Part shown: piece after piece, positions 9,590 to 18,391 of the stretch
How positions within the stretch are numbered: position 1 is the stretch's first letter
Layout: every line of letters begins with the position of its first letter
From: Albibacterium profundi
GTDB lineage: Bacteria > Bacteroidota > Bacteroidia > Sphingobacteriales > Sphingobacteriaceae
DNA length: 64,000 bases
Assembly (NCBI RefSeq): GCF_042159835.1
Contig: NZ_JBBVGT010000002.1
Location: 248,001-312,000 of the forward strand
Direction: 5' to 3'
The notes under the pieces: model-generated
Told to the model about the DNA's origin: nothing
Database searches by the model: none
What the model saw: the letters and a program-made list of their open reading frames with translations, nothing else
Translations under genes and position numbers: made by a program

Positions 9590-10070
9590 CTGCTTTACAT
9601 ACTTGATCGCACTTGCTTGCCAAAAGGGAAAATACCCGACAAGGAATTGGGCGAGGACAGGTTGACGATAGCCAAGGCGCTGCTTAAGCACGATTATGAC
9701 CGTGACCGGATCATCAGCTTTCTTGTATTTATTAAGAACTTTTTGTATATTAACGATGAAAAAATTAACAGTATGTTTTCTCTGAAAAAAGAATTCTTAA
9801 AGGCAGAGAAGAGAACGATAAATCTTAGTTGATGAACAAATCATCCAGTCCGGAGGAGGGACAATCAATATGGGAGTAATAGATGTAATAAAAAAGCAGG
9901 AAAGGCAAGAAGGCCTACAGCAGGGTGCCGAGCAGGAAAGACGGGAAATTATCAACAACCTTCTAAAACAGACAGATTTTGATGATGCCATGATTGCATC
10001 GTTAACGGGCGCCACAGAATCTTTGGTAAAAAAGATCCGCACCGAACTAAACGAAAAAAATAAAGGTTAA
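9590..10070 (+). pseudogene. Relic of Rpn/PD-(D/E)XK-type nuclease-transposase gene
   Basis: Two short frames are seen. The first (about 9590-9832) encodes DRLTIAKALLKHDYDRDRI and a hydrophobic helix, like the linker after the nuclease core of Rpn-family proteins. The second (9831-10070) has MGVIDVI at its ATG (9870) and continues with a Gln/Glu-rich helix and a small HTH-like tail (DFDDAMIASLTGATESLVKKIR), like the Rpn C-terminus. They are in different frames with a stop between, and the nuclease core is missing. I read this as a decayed gene. The family assignment rests on pattern recognition and is moderate. Confidence 0.55.
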
Positions 10071-10092
10071 ACAAACCTGCTAATATTTGGTG

Positions 10093-10130
10093 ATAGCCAT
10101 TTCTTGCAAAAGAGATGGCTATTTTTTTTG
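10093..10130 (+). terminator. Rho-independent terminator
   Basis: A 13-bp stem with one mismatch (10093-10105 with 10110-10122, loop GCAA) is followed by a run of eight T. It lies 22 bp after the last relic stop codon and would end + strand transcripts from the 2730-9584 operon. Confidence 0.8.
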
Positions 10131-10308
10131 AAAATTAAATGAACGGCAAATTTGTCCACTAACAATGGAAAACAATCGTTCTACATGCCAGCGCAGAAAG
10201 ATTATCCTCGATTCGTATCATATTGTTATATCCAATAAGCGAGGTTTTCATTAAAAGGCAGTTTCCACATTCAGACATCGCCATGTCAATCCAGTATCTG
10301 GGACTAAT

Positions 10309-11241
10309 TTAAAGGCTTAAATCTTCGTCAATACCAAAATATCCTCGGACTGCACGATGGCGAGATCGAAAAAGATCCTCTATATATTTTTTACTTCCAT
10401 AAAAAATGTTCTCTCCTGACTTCAGCGCCATAAATAACATGGTAAAAAACTTCAAGACACCAAATTTTACACTCCGAGAAATAAAAGGAAAAACTGGAAT
10501 CATTTGCTCTCTATCAAAGCGTCTCAGATATCCGTTTACGAGCAGTACGGCTCGGTAGCGGTCATCAAATGCGGCTTCACTCACTTCATGTGTTAGACTA
10601 TCTGTTCTGTGAGTCACACAATAAATCGGTTCCTTATCAACTTCAATGATTTGCGAAAAATGCCCTGCTGTTATCACAAATCCGGCGTCGTTGCCAACTG
10701 CGACCTCGTCAAATAAGATTCTATTTTCTTTAATATGGGCGTGATTAAACATTTTACCCCACGGTTCCCAGTTATAGTATTTGATAGTTTCAATTGACTT
10801 CGGGTTGTTTATATCATAATCATAGATAGCATTAGACAATTCTGTATGCCTTGTTGCCGGCTCCAAAGTTTCACTATCAACGCTAGTTGCTGAAAAATAA
10901 ACTAAATCTGCATTTGAATCGTAAAATTTCTCGATTGACGAAAAAAAACAATCATTAAAATAATCATCTGAATCGGCAAAGATAAGCCATTTGGCTTTTG
11001 CATGTCTCAAGCCAACGTTTCTCGCGTATCCAGCTCCTTTTCCCTCTTTAGTAAAAATTATTTGCGTGTAGCATCTATCTGACCCGGGGAAATCCTCAAA
11101 GTCAACCTTTTCCGGATCACTATCATCGTCAACTATGATGACTTCTATTTCGGGGCATATGGGGATGCTAGCTAAACATCTGGATAAAAGATGAGGTATG
11201 TTCTTATGAGGTATGATTATACTGTATTTGATTTGAACCAT
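10309..11241 (-). CDS. Glycosyltransferase family 2
   Basis: A 310-residue GT-A protein with IKYSIIIPHKNI, VIIVDDDSDPE and the metal-binding ADSDDYF near residue 91. The AGYARNVGL segment is typical of GT2 enzymes of surface glycans. It lies 24 bp downstream of the FkbM methyltransferase gene on the same strand, so the two form one unit, probably started from site b (12037-12052). The segment 10123-10308 beyond its stop holds no convincing gene, only a possible 41-codon frame (10159-10284, minus strand) that I could not identify. Confidence 0.9.
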   Translation of the reverse strand: MVQIKYSIIIPHKNIPHLLSRCLASIPICPEIEVIIVDDDSDPEKVDFEDFPGSDRCYTQIIFTKEGKGAGYARNVGLRHAKAKWLIFADSDDYFNDCFFSSIEKFYDSNADLVYFSATSVDSETLEPATRHTELSNAIYDYDINNPKSIETIKYYNWEPWGKMFNHAHIKENRILFDEVAVGNDAGFVITAGHFSQIIEVDKEPIYCVTHRTDSLTHEVSEAAFDDRYRAVLLVNGYLRRFDREQMIPVFPFISRSVKFGVLKFFTMLFMALKSGENIFYGSKKYIEDLFRSRHRAVRGYFGIDEDLSL

Positions 11242-11265
11242 AGCAAAATTCCGGAATTATGACTC

Positions 11266-12000
11266 TTAAAAATATTTAAACAAGAAATTATTGCTCGCGC
11301 CTCTATACTCCTCATCTATTTCGATAGTATTGTTGGATTTCTCATCATATAGAAAAATATGATATCCTAGCGCTTTCATAAAGGAAAAAACTTTACTCCG
11401 TTTATCATTGTTCCACAACTCACAATAAATTATCGGTTTATCTCTGTGTAATACGTACATCGCACCTTTTAATACCTCATATTCAAAATTTTCCACATCA
11501 ATCTTTATGGCCGATACCGTCTCTCTTCGACCAATAACATTATCTAATTTATCAACTTGTACGTCATAGTAAACACCGTCTTCATCTGAATCATCCTGAC
11601 AAACTTTACTCAGACCCTGCAATCTGGCATTCGAGGAAATCGGCATAATCATCCTTAAACTACCTTTTGAATTCCCTAATGCCGTTTGAAACAAAATAAT
11701 ATTGGTAAGTTTATAATAGTTGACTACTTTTTGAAGTGTTTCAAAATTCTCTCGAATCGGTTCAAATGCATATACCAATGGGTTATTTTTTAAACGAGCT
11801 AACGGTATAGCAGTTATACCAATATTCGCACCGATATCAAGAATTACCCCCTTCTCAGGAATAAGGGTTGTGAAGTAATGAAACCCTTTCTCATATTTTC
11901 CGTTTAACGCTTTCTTCGTTTTATAAAGAGAAAAAAGATACAAGTAGGTATCAAAGCCTAGAACTCTCTGCGCGATAGATTTTATTCTATTTTTTCCCAT
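11266..12000 (-). CDS. FkbM-family methyltransferase
   Basis: An S-adenosylmethionine-dependent methyltransferase of about 244 residues. It carries the SAM-binding LDIGANIGITAIPLA motif, followed by YAFEPIRENFE, and the FkbM hallmark IKIDVENFEYEVLKGA. FkbM enzymes O-methylate sugars or polyketides; next to a GT2 gene it probably methylates a glycan residue. I place the start at the ATG at 12000. The longer frame begins with TTG at 12018, which lies very close to the operator palindrome at 12037-12052. Confidence 0.88.
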   Translation of the reverse strand: MGKNRIKSIAQRVLGFDTYLYLFSLYKTKKALNGKYEKGFHYFTTLIPEKGVILDIGANIGITAIPLARLKNNPLVYAFEPIRENFETLQKVVNYYKLTNIILFQTALGNSKGSLRMIMPISSNARLQGLSKVCQDDSDEDGVYYDVQVDKLDNVIGRRETVSAIKIDVENFEYEVLKGAMYVLHRDKPIIYCELWNNDKRSKVFSFMKALGYHIFLYDEKSNNTIEIDEEYRGASNNFLFKYF

Positions 12001-12025
12001 TAGGTCGAAATTCGGCAAAACTTCC

Positions 12026-12052
12026 TACCGATAAAATACCCATTAATCGGTA
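12026..12052 (-). promoter_or_regulatory. Operator palindrome upstream of FkbM operon (site b)
   Basis: Read on the minus strand, TACCGAT-TA-ATGGGTA lies at 12052-12037; a further half-site (TACCGAT on the + strand) is at 12026-12032. A 23-bp step reaches only GAATTTCG (12013-12006), a weak -7 match. The site belongs to the palindrome family, but its promoter is the least convincing of the set. Confidence 0.5.
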
Positions 12053-12172
12053 TTTCTCATTCCGGAAAAGAATATCAAAAAGCTATAAAACGAACGGTAT
12101 AAAACTTTAATAGCGGTAACCCACTATGTAAAATCAATCTACTAGAAATATTCTTAACTTGTCCGAGAAGAA

Positions 12173-12271
12173 CAGTGGTCAAACAGTCCTTAACCAGTCC
12201 TCAAACAGTCCTCAAACTGTGGTAAAAGGACTGTTTGACCACTGTATAATGACTGTTTATTCACCGTTTAG
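12173..12271. repeat. Array of nine 11-bp units, inverted halfway
   Basis: Five units run forward in exact 11-bp register: CAGTGGTCAAA, CAGTCCTTAAC, CAGTCCTCAAA, CAGTCCTCAAA, CTGTGGTAAAA (12173-12227). Four follow in the same register but as reverse complements: GGACTGTTTGA, CCACTGTATAA, TGACTGTTTAT, TCACCGTTTAG (12228-12271). As a result 12172-12191 and 12226-12245 form a perfect 20-bp inverted repeat with a 34-bp loop. It lies in the 360-bp divergent gap between the FkbM and GT2 genes, between operator sites b and c. No T-run follows, so a terminator is unlikely. Confidence 0.8.
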
Positions 12272-12316
12272 GCTTAACAAGTTAGCCGGGAATTAACTAC
12301 AAGTTTAAATCTTGGA

Positions 12317-12365
12317 AATACCTATTTGTCGGTATTGACCACTACTGCGATTCCAAATACCTTTA
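12317..12365 (+). promoter_or_regulatory. Operator palindrome plus -7 box upstream of GT2 operon (site c)
   Basis: TACCTAT-TT-GTCGGTA lies at 12319-12334. After exactly 23 bp comes TACCTTTA at 12358-12365, followed by TTTTCA as at site d. The ATG at 12379 is 13 bp beyond the box, giving a very short leader. Confidence 0.7.
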
Positions 12366-12378
12366 TTTTCAGAAAACA

Positions 12379-13296
12379 ATGGAGAGAACTACGATCATAT
12401 CGGTCAATTACAATCAACCGCAGGTGACTATCGATTTTCTAAAGTCGGTTAAGAAGTATACGGACGTCGGCTCTACAGAACTTATTCTGGTTGACAACGG
12501 CAGTCTGATAAATCATGAAGACACCTTCAAGAATATCTACCCCGAGCTTATTTACATTCGTTCAGATAAAAACTTGGGTTTTGCGGGAGGGAATAATTTA
12601 GCAGTACCAGCTGCAACTGGAGACTTTCTGTTCTTTCTAAATAATGATACAGAACTAACAGAAGGGCTAATCCCCACTATGGTTGAAGAATTTAAAAAGA
12701 ATCCGCAAATAGGGCTCCTCTCCCCGCTTATTATTTATCACGAAAACAAAACGAAGATACAGTACGCAGGCTTTTCAAACATGAACTACCTGACCTGTAG
12801 AAATAAAGGCATTGGTAATCTAGAAACTGATACAAATCAATATAACAATATCAGTGAAGAAACGGGTTATGCCCATGGTGCGGCTATGATGTGCCGGCGG
12901 AAAGACCTGGACGAAGTGGGACTGATGGAAGAGAATTATTTTCTGTATTACGAAGAACTGGATTGGTGCGAAAAGTTTCGGAGAACCGGAAAGAAAATTT
13001 GGTTTACGGGTAAAGCGAAGATATATCACAAGGAATCAATCTCCGTGGGAAAAGAAAGCAGTTTAAAGACCTACTTTCTATATAGAAACCGGATGCTCTT
13101 TATCCGAAAAAACACGAATATGTTCAATACGTTTTTGTTTAGCATATTTTACTTAACAATCGCCTGCCCGAAAGCAATTGCCAGCTATGCTCTACAAAAA
13201 CGAAAAGACCTGATTCCTTGGCTAATTAGAGCCGTTGCATGGAACTTCAGCAACAAGACAACTAGCACAACTTTAGGGTACAAATTGATTAACTGA
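12379..13296 (+). CDS. Glycosyltransferase family 2, rhamnosyltransferase-like
   Basis: A 305-residue GT-A enzyme. Signatures are TIISVNYNQPQVT, ILVDNGS, NLGFAGGNNLAV (typical of dTDP-rhamnosyl and related transferases) and the DXD equivalent LNNDTEL near residue 92. The acidic YYEELDWCEKFRRTG motif near residue 195 matches the catalytic region of this subgroup. The C-terminus has a hydrophobic stretch that could associate with the membrane. It is the first gene after operator site c. The next gene starts on its last base, so translation is coupled. Confidence 0.9.
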   Translation: MERTTIISVNYNQPQVTIDFLKSVKKYTDVGSTELILVDNGSLINHEDTFKNIYPELIYIRSDKNLGFAGGNNLAVPAATGDFLFFLNNDTELTEGLIPTMVEEFKKNPQIGLLSPLIIYHENKTKIQYAGFSNMNYLTCRNKGIGNLETDTNQYNNISEETGYAHGAAMMCRRKDLDEVGLMEENYFLYYEELDWCEKFRRTGKKIWFTGKAKIYHKESISVGKESSLKTYFLYRNRMLFIRKNTNMFNTFLFSIFYLTIACPKAIASYALQKRKDLIPWLIRAVAWNFSNKTTSTTLGYKLIN

Positions 13297-14501
13297 TGGA
13301 AGTATTTTTTTGGATATCTCTGACTATCGTCGTTTACACATTTATTGGTTACGGTGCCGTATTGTTTTTGCTCGTAAAAATCAAAAGAGCCTTCGGGAAA
13401 AAGGCTAAAACAAATAATATAAACTTGGCTGACTTACCGACTTGTAGCGTCTTAATCGCCGCCTATAATGAAGAAAGTGTTATCCGGCAAAAAATTGAAA
13501 ACACCCTTGCTTTAAATTACCCATCGCACTTGATCCAATATTTCATTGTTACCGATGGCTCGACTGATTCTACAAATCAGATTGTCTCAGAATATCCTTC
13601 CGCTAATTTACTATTTGAGCCACAACGCAGCGGTAAAATAAATGCTATACATAGATCAATGAGTTTAATCAACTCTGACGTCGTGGTTTTCACAGATGCA
13701 AATACCTTTTTAAATGAAGACGCATTGCTCAATATCTGCAGACATTATACCAATCCGCAGGTAGGTGGTGTCGCAGGAGAAAAACGTATATATACAGACG
13801 AAAAAGCAGATGCAAGCAGTGCTGGCGAAGGGTTCTACTGGAAATATGAATCCAAATTAAAGGAGTGGGATTCGGAACTGAACACGGCCATCGGTGCTGC
13901 GGGGGAGCTGTTCAGCATTCGCCGGGAGCTATACCAGGCAGTACCCAGTGATACGATCTTAGATGATTTTATGATCTCCATGCAGATTGCTATGCAAGGC
14001 CACAAGATCGTTTATGAGCCTGAAGCTTATGCGCTAGAAACATCCTCTTCCAATGTCAGGGAAGAGTTAAAACGAAAAATCCGGATCGCTACGGGCGGCA
14101 TACAATCAATTATAAACCTAAAAGCTTTACTTAACCCGGTGGCTTATGGGATACTGAGTTTTCAATATATAAGCCACCGGGTTTTACGCTGGAGTATCAC
14201 ACCTATACTACTGATTATAACCTTTATTTTGAACGGCTTGCTTGTGATTAAAGCTGAAGGCTTGATTTACAGCCTGATGTTTGGATCGCAACTGGCTTTT
14301 TATTTACTCGCCTTACTGGGTTATCGTTTAGAAAAGAAAGAATTGAAATTGAAAATTGCCTTTATCCCCTATTATTTCTGTGTGATGAATTATGCAGTAA
14401 TTGTCGGAACATTCAAATACTTTACGACAAAAAGAAGTGCTGTATGGGAAAAAGCAGAGAGGAAAGAAAATATAAAATACGATGGAAAGTTTGTTTCATA
14501 A
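13296..14501 (+). CDS. Membrane glycosyltransferase family 2 (processive-type)
   Basis: A 401-residue protein with one N-terminal membrane helix, a GT2 catalytic domain and three or four C-terminal helices. Motifs: SVLIAAYNEESVIRQK, VTDGSTDST, the metal-binding TDANT near residue 129, and an LDDF acid near residue 215. The missing membrane QxxRW motif is partly replaced by KRKIRIATGG near residue 262. This topology is shared with hyaluronan- and PNAG-synthase-like enzymes, so it may polymerise or add a sugar on the lipid carrier. It overlaps the upstream stop by one base and the next gene by 20 bp. Confidence 0.88.
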   Translation: MEVFFWISLTIVVYTFIGYGAVLFLLVKIKRAFGKKAKTNNINLADLPTCSVLIAAYNEESVIRQKIENTLALNYPSHLIQYFIVTDGSTDSTNQIVSEYPSANLLFEPQRSGKINAIHRSMSLINSDVVVFTDANTFLNEDALLNICRHYTNPQVGGVAGEKRIYTDEKADASSAGEGFYWKYESKLKEWDSELNTAIGAAGELFSIRRELYQAVPSDTILDDFMISMQIAMQGHKIVYEPEAYALETSSSNVREELKRKIRIATGGIQSIINLKALLNPVAYGILSFQYISHRVLRWSITPILLIITFILNGLLVIKAEGLIYSLMFGSQLAFYLLALLGYRLEKKELKLKIAFIPYYFCVMNYAVIVGTFKYFTTKRSAVWEKAERKENIKYDGKFVS

Positions 14502-15438
14502 AATATCCAATAAGGTCTTTAGCTTATATGTTTTGCTTCGTTTCGGCAAAATGCCAGCAAGCATCCGATATTATTATCGAGATACATATTATTGTCGTCT
14601 GTTGCAACTCAAATACTTCATAAAGGATTATATCACCAGACCAAAGTATAAGAACGTGTCTTTCAGTGGCGAATTTGCGCCAGATTTGATGTATGTCTTA
14701 CCCTTCGCTTATTGGCACTATAAAAATGGCACACTATTAAAAACCGAAGCTGCTAAATACACGAAAGAGCTCTATTTTTTTTCGGAAAATCACGAAGAGG
14801 CTTATGAAACCCGAGTCACTGAGGGAAACTATAACTTTGAGACGCCCCGAATCTTGTACAGCCATGACTATAACATGAAAAAGTGGGAACCTGTTCCACT
14901 GAAAGAGATTTACGAAAACCATATTTACGTTTTCGACAAACCTATTCTTATCATTGCAAATCGTTATAATATGGAATGGGACGGCCCACCGATTAGCTTC
15001 TTTAGCATCGATGTACTAGACTTTATGATCAATCAATTAAAAGACAAATACACAATAATCTACAACCGACCTCGGCCACAAAATATAACGATGGATAATA
15101 GTGACATCTATGATCTGGATGAATACGACTGGATTGAAGAAACACATCCGGAAGTGATTCTAATGGAGAATCTTTTCAAAGAAAATAAAGCTAAAGCAAA
15201 AAATTTCAATCATTTACAACTTATGGTATATGCAAACGCTGACCGATTCATATCGATTCACGGAGGAACTGCTACACTAGCCAGTTACTTCGGCGGAACA
15301 AATATCATTCTATCTAAACAGGGGCCAGAACATCATTTTAAATGTTTTCATAAGCTATTCCCTAAACTATCTAGTGCAGAAATTCATCACGCAAAAACAG
15401 ATGAGGAGTTAACAGACTTAATAGTCAAACATTACTAA
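14482..15438 (+). CDS. Unrecognised EPS-locus protein, possible glycosyltransferase
   Basis: A 318-residue soluble protein rich in Tyr and Asn, with no signal peptide or clear membrane helix. Near residue 255 it has ADRFISIHGGTATLASYFGG followed by a hydrophobic strand. This resembles the nucleotide-binding C-lobe of GT-B enzymes, where a glycine-rich loop follows a helix. I do not recognise the family. Its position as the last gene of the operon started at site c, overlapping a glycosyltransferase gene, supports a role in glycan assembly. Function is otherwise open. Confidence 0.6.
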   Translation: MESLFHKISNKVFSLYVLLRFGKMPASIRYYYRDTYYCRLLQLKYFIKDYITRPKYKNVSFSGEFAPDLMYVLPFAYWHYKNGTLLKTEAAKYTKELYFFSENHEEAYETRVTEGNYNFETPRILYSHDYNMKKWEPVPLKEIYENHIYVFDKPILIIANRYNMEWDGPPISFFSIDVLDFMINQLKDKYTIIYNRPRPQNITMDNSDIYDLDEYDWIEETHPEVILMENLFKENKAKAKNFNHLQLMVYANADRFISIHGGTATLASYFGGTNIILSKQGPEHHFKCFHKLFPKLSSAEIHHAKTDEELTDLIVKHY

Positions 15439-15441
15439 ATT

Positions 15442-15629
15442 ATGGTCGGCGTTAAATTTATTGGAAGATTAGGAACAGTTTCTCTTGGTAGGCAGCCTAT
15501 TTGAGTCCAAAAAACAACTTAGTTTATGCACCGAAAGACTGGTTAGCATTCCGGATTGGAAAAGAACGTCCGAAAAGAATAATGATAGAGCGGTTTAACT
15601 GGTGCGATGTAGAGCTATCTTCTCTTTAG
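15442..15629 (+). pseudogene. Relic of GT11 alpha-1,2-fucosyltransferase
   Basis: The relic starts with MVGVKFIGRLG (15442-15474), the typical N-terminus of GT11 fucosyltransferases (normally followed by NQ.FQ). It then jumps, in another frame, to NSFSW-stop-AAYLSPKN (from 15474), the family's C-terminal motif SFSWW.AYL with its second Trp codon mutated from TGG to TAG. About 40 further codons (NLVYAPKDWLAFRIG and on) continue to a stop at 15627-15629. About 200 central codons are missing. The tail overlaps the 3' end of the convergent gene at 15595. This is an internal-deletion scar that later gained a nonsense change. Confidence 0.75.
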
Positions 15630-16836
15630 AATTTTTCAACTCATAATATTGAGCTATTAACGCGGAAAACTCCGCAAGACGCTTCTCCCATGTATTATTT
15701 GCTGCGGTTTGTAAGCGCTTATTGATATCGCCCTTACCGTTTAGTGTCAATGCATAATGGATGCCTTCATGAAATCCCTCTGCATCTTGACAATAAATCA
15801 CTGAGTCATCAGTATAATCTTTTAAGTCTTCGTTAAAATCTGTAGACACCACCGGCTTTCCGGCACCGAGGTACTCAAAGAGCTTTAACGGAAATATAGT
15901 CGAACTGACCTCATCTTTTTTGAATGGGATAGTTGCTACTTCAAAACCTTTCAATACAGACGGCAATTCCTTATAGGCAACCTTCCCAATGAAATGAACG
16001 TTATCCAATTTCCAAAATTCGACAGGCACATAGTTCCAGTTAACTGGTCCAGCAAATACAAAGCTAATATCACTGTTTCGGACTGCTGTTTTGTGTAACA
16101 AACTAAAATCTATCCGTCGTTCTATGTTACCAAAGTAGCCCACTATTGGTTTCGGAATATCAACTATTTTCGAAAAAACGGGCAGATTTACATCTAATGT
16201 CCTGGAACAGTGTTCTATATCTGCAGCATTGGGAATAAAATAAGTATTAGGATTAGTCGAAGTCTTTTCAATATACAATTGTTTACTCGTACATACTACC
16301 AAATCACTGCTTTTTAAAATAATTGCTTCGGACTTTACTCCATGACGTTTGTCGTAGTCGATTACAATTGGATCGACACAATGATAAACAGACAATTTGG
16401 GCTTCAACCTACTACCTATGTCCGGATAATGAAAATTGAAGGAATTAATAAATATGTAGTTTGATATCTTTTGTTTCTTGATTACCGCCTTTATTCGATT
16501 AATGATAATATCCTGATTAATAAACAAAAGCAATCGATATAAACGATTTTCTTTTAGAAAATTGATAGGAAATACAGGTGGTAATACTAGGATTTTCAAT
16601 CGTTCAATATCGGTACCCATCAGACTATGAGTTAACGAGAAAAATGAACTTTGCCTTTTACGATATTGATCTGTCTTTTTTTCTTTGACATAGTCTTTGA
16701 GCGTATAGGGATAGTCAATGTAGTAAACGTCATTTTCTCGTGCAAGATATTTCGCGGTAGTAAAACTAGTCGACTCAATATCTGCGTCAAACTTTGTAAT
16801 CCCCAAAATAAAAATAATATGATCTTTCAACCCCAT
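15595..16836 (-). CDS. Glycosyltransferase, GT4/GT1 type
   Basis: A 413-residue GT-B protein. The donor-binding half shows PKPIVGYFGNIERRIDF near residue 228, VHFIGKVAYKELPSVLKGF near residue 280 and the KLFEYLGAGKPVVSTD segment near residue 329, the catalytic Glu region of the family. The N-terminal half is an acceptor domain with DPIVIDYDKRHG. It stands alone on the minus strand between two + strand genes. A candidate promoter is site g (16854-16899). Its 3' end overlaps the GT11 relic. It resembles the protein at 25317-26540. Confidence 0.88.
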   Translation of the reverse strand: MGLKDHIIFILGITKFDADIESTSFTTAKYLARENDVYYIDYPYTLKDYVKEKKTDQYRKRQSSFFSLTHSLMGTDIERLKILVLPPVFPINFLKENRLYRLLLFINQDIIINRIKAVIKKQKISNYIFINSFNFHYPDIGSRLKPKLSVYHCVDPIVIDYDKRHGVKSEAIILKSSDLVVCTSKQLYIEKTSTNPNTYFIPNAADIEHCSRTLDVNLPVFSKIVDIPKPIVGYFGNIERRIDFSLLHKTAVRNSDISFVFAGPVNWNYVPVEFWKLDNVHFIGKVAYKELPSVLKGFEVATIPFKKDEVSSTIFPLKLFEYLGAGKPVVSTDFNEDLKDYTDDSVIYCQDAEGFHEGIHYALTLNGKGDINKRLQTAANNTWEKRLAEFSALIAQYYELKNSKEKIALHRTS

Positions 16837-16853
16837 ACCGTACTATTATGCGA

Positions 16854-16899
16854 TAAAGATAGCCCAAAGCTAAAACACATCAATAACCATTTATAGTAA
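16854..16899 (-). promoter_or_regulatory. Degenerate operator plus -7 box (site g)
   Basis: On the minus strand, TTACTAT-AA-ATGGTTA (16899-16884) is a weak member of the palindrome family. After 22 bp comes TATCTTTA (16861-16854), a good -7 box, 17 bp before the start of the glycosyltransferase gene at 16836. Spacing is one base shorter than at the strong sites. The downstream half ATGGTTA is shared with site f at 33687. Confidence 0.35.
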
Positions 16900-17071
16900 T
16901 TCGACTCTAAGAAGCCAAAAAACGTATCAATAAAGTTACGTATCATCTAAAACAAACAAAATAATCTGATAAGAGGCGTTAAAGTAGTTAATATAAAGCT
17001 ATAAAATTACCCATTGTGTCAATACAATATTCTTTTAACGACAATTTTATTCTTTATTAAACATAATACAC

Positions 17072-17079
17072 TACATTTG
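17072..17079 (+). promoter_or_regulatory. -7 promoter box for beta-helix lipoprotein gene
   Basis: TACATTTG matches the Bacteroidota -7 consensus TAnnTTTG and lies 43 bp before the ATG at 17123. The region around it is extremely AT-rich. I see no clear TTG -33 element and no copy of the EPS palindrome here. Confidence 0.45.
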
Positions 17080-17122
17080 CAGCGTTTCAAAAAAATAAGT
17101 ATAATTTAAAAATCAGTATCGA

Positions 17123-18379
17123 ATGAAAGTAAAAAGTGTAAAAATGGGATTGCTTGGCTGTGCATTTTTGTTTTTTCTTTACTCTTGTGAAGTAGAGCAA
17201 ATAGAACCTGCTAAACCAGTTGAAAATGAGAATGTAATTGATTCAGCAGAGACAGAGAAAGAAACTATAGACTCAAGCAGAGTTGAGAAAAAAGACGAGA
17301 ACATTGAAGTTATTGGAACTGGATCAGGAAAACTTGTTATTAAAGACGTCGAAAACAAAAATTTCTCTATCAAACCGGGTGTCTATGGCGACATATTGAT
17401 TGAGAACACCAAAAACACCTCAATTAAGGGAGACAAAAATGTTAAAATAGTAGGCAGTACTATAAATATTTCGAATGTTGATAATATAGAAATCGCCGGC
17501 ATTACCATAGAGAATGGTACAAAAGGAATCTATATTTCCAAATCTGCAAATGATTTAACTTTAAAAGATATTAACCTTAAGAATATCTCTACGTACGGAA
17601 TCAGATTTGACGTTAACAAGAAATTCGATAATAGTCCTCAAAGCTATAGTAAAAACATCCAACTTATAAATATTAAAGCAGAAAACGTTAGAGTATTATT
17701 TGAGAGCACTGGCGGTATTGAAACTGACGGATTTTATGGACTAATTAAAGGCTTTAAATTAACCGGTTCAACAATTGTAAATTCGCCAAATTTGGAAAGT
17801 GCTGTGTACCTTAACCTTGGCGAAGACTTCGAGGTTTCAAACAATGTTGTAAACAATGTGAATACTAATAATAATAACCATAATGGCATTTTCCATGTGA
17901 AAGGCAACGGTAAAATCTTCAATAATAAGATTACAAATCATCAAGGCAATGCTGTTAGATCATGGTTGTTTAGTATTACCAAACCCAACTCACTTGTCGA
18001 AATTTACAATAACATTGTCTACAACTCGCGTAGGTATAGTGCATTTGAAGTTCAAGTTACCCCGGATATCAAAGGGAAGGTTGGTTTTAAGCCCGCAAAT
18101 GCAAAAATCTATAATAATACTGTTGGAAAAATGAATACTGGACAACCAAAATATTATGAAGGCAGGATTATCGACATCTACCAAACCTTTGGAAGCGTTG
18201 AAGTTTATAATAATTTGTATTTCGATATGCGAGATAATATTGTGTCGCTGAATCAATCAAACCCTAACGACACGAAGGTTAAAGAAACCAATAATAGGTA
18301 CTTCAAAAACGCCAACGAGGCTGTCACAGATTTAACCGCTTTCATTTCAAAGATTCCTGGAATTGGAGCGAAATTATAA
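17123..18379 (+). CDS. Right-handed beta-helix lipoprotein
   Basis: A 418-residue exported protein. The N-terminus has a positive start, a hydrophobic stretch and the lipobox FLYSC, so it is lipid-anchored at about residue 22. A charged linker follows. Residues about 60-400 hold repeated short strands with Asn ladders (NNVVNNVNTNNNNHNG and similar), typical of parallel beta-helix proteins such as polysaccharide lyases, hydrolases and epimerases. Within the EPS region it may trim, bind or modify the polymer at the cell surface. No catalytic residues can be assigned. The first and second ATG (17123, 17144) are both possible starts. Confidence 0.8.
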   Translation: MKVKSVKMGLLGCAFLFFLYSCEVEQIEPAKPVENENVIDSAETEKETIDSSRVEKKDENIEVIGTGSGKLVIKDVENKNFSIKPGVYGDILIENTKNTSIKGDKNVKIVGSTINISNVDNIEIAGITIENGTKGIYISKSANDLTLKDINLKNISTYGIRFDVNKKFDNSPQSYSKNIQLINIKAENVRVLFESTGGIETDGFYGLIKGFKLTGSTIVNSPNLESAVYLNLGEDFEVSNNVVNNVNTNNNNHNGIFHVKGNGKIFNNKITNHQGNAVRSWLFSITKPNSLVEIYNNIVYNSRRYSAFEVQVTPDIKGKVGFKPANAKIYNNTVGKMNTGQPKYYEGRIIDIYQTFGSVEVYNNLYFDMRDNIVSLNQSNPNDTKVKETNNRYFKNANEAVTDLTAFISKIPGIGAKL

Positions 18380-18391
18380 ATAGTTACAACT

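Noticed and set aside
10123..10284. Possible transposase remnant or 41-codon gene on the minus strand after the GT2 gene
   Set aside because: Segments such as LRWHVERLF looked transposase-like, but no continuous motif or terminal repeats could be found; recorded only as unexplained sequence.
12172..12245. 20-bp inverted repeat as terminator or insertion-sequence end
   Set aside because: No T-run, no transposase gene and no target duplication; better explained by the inverted 11-bp array.
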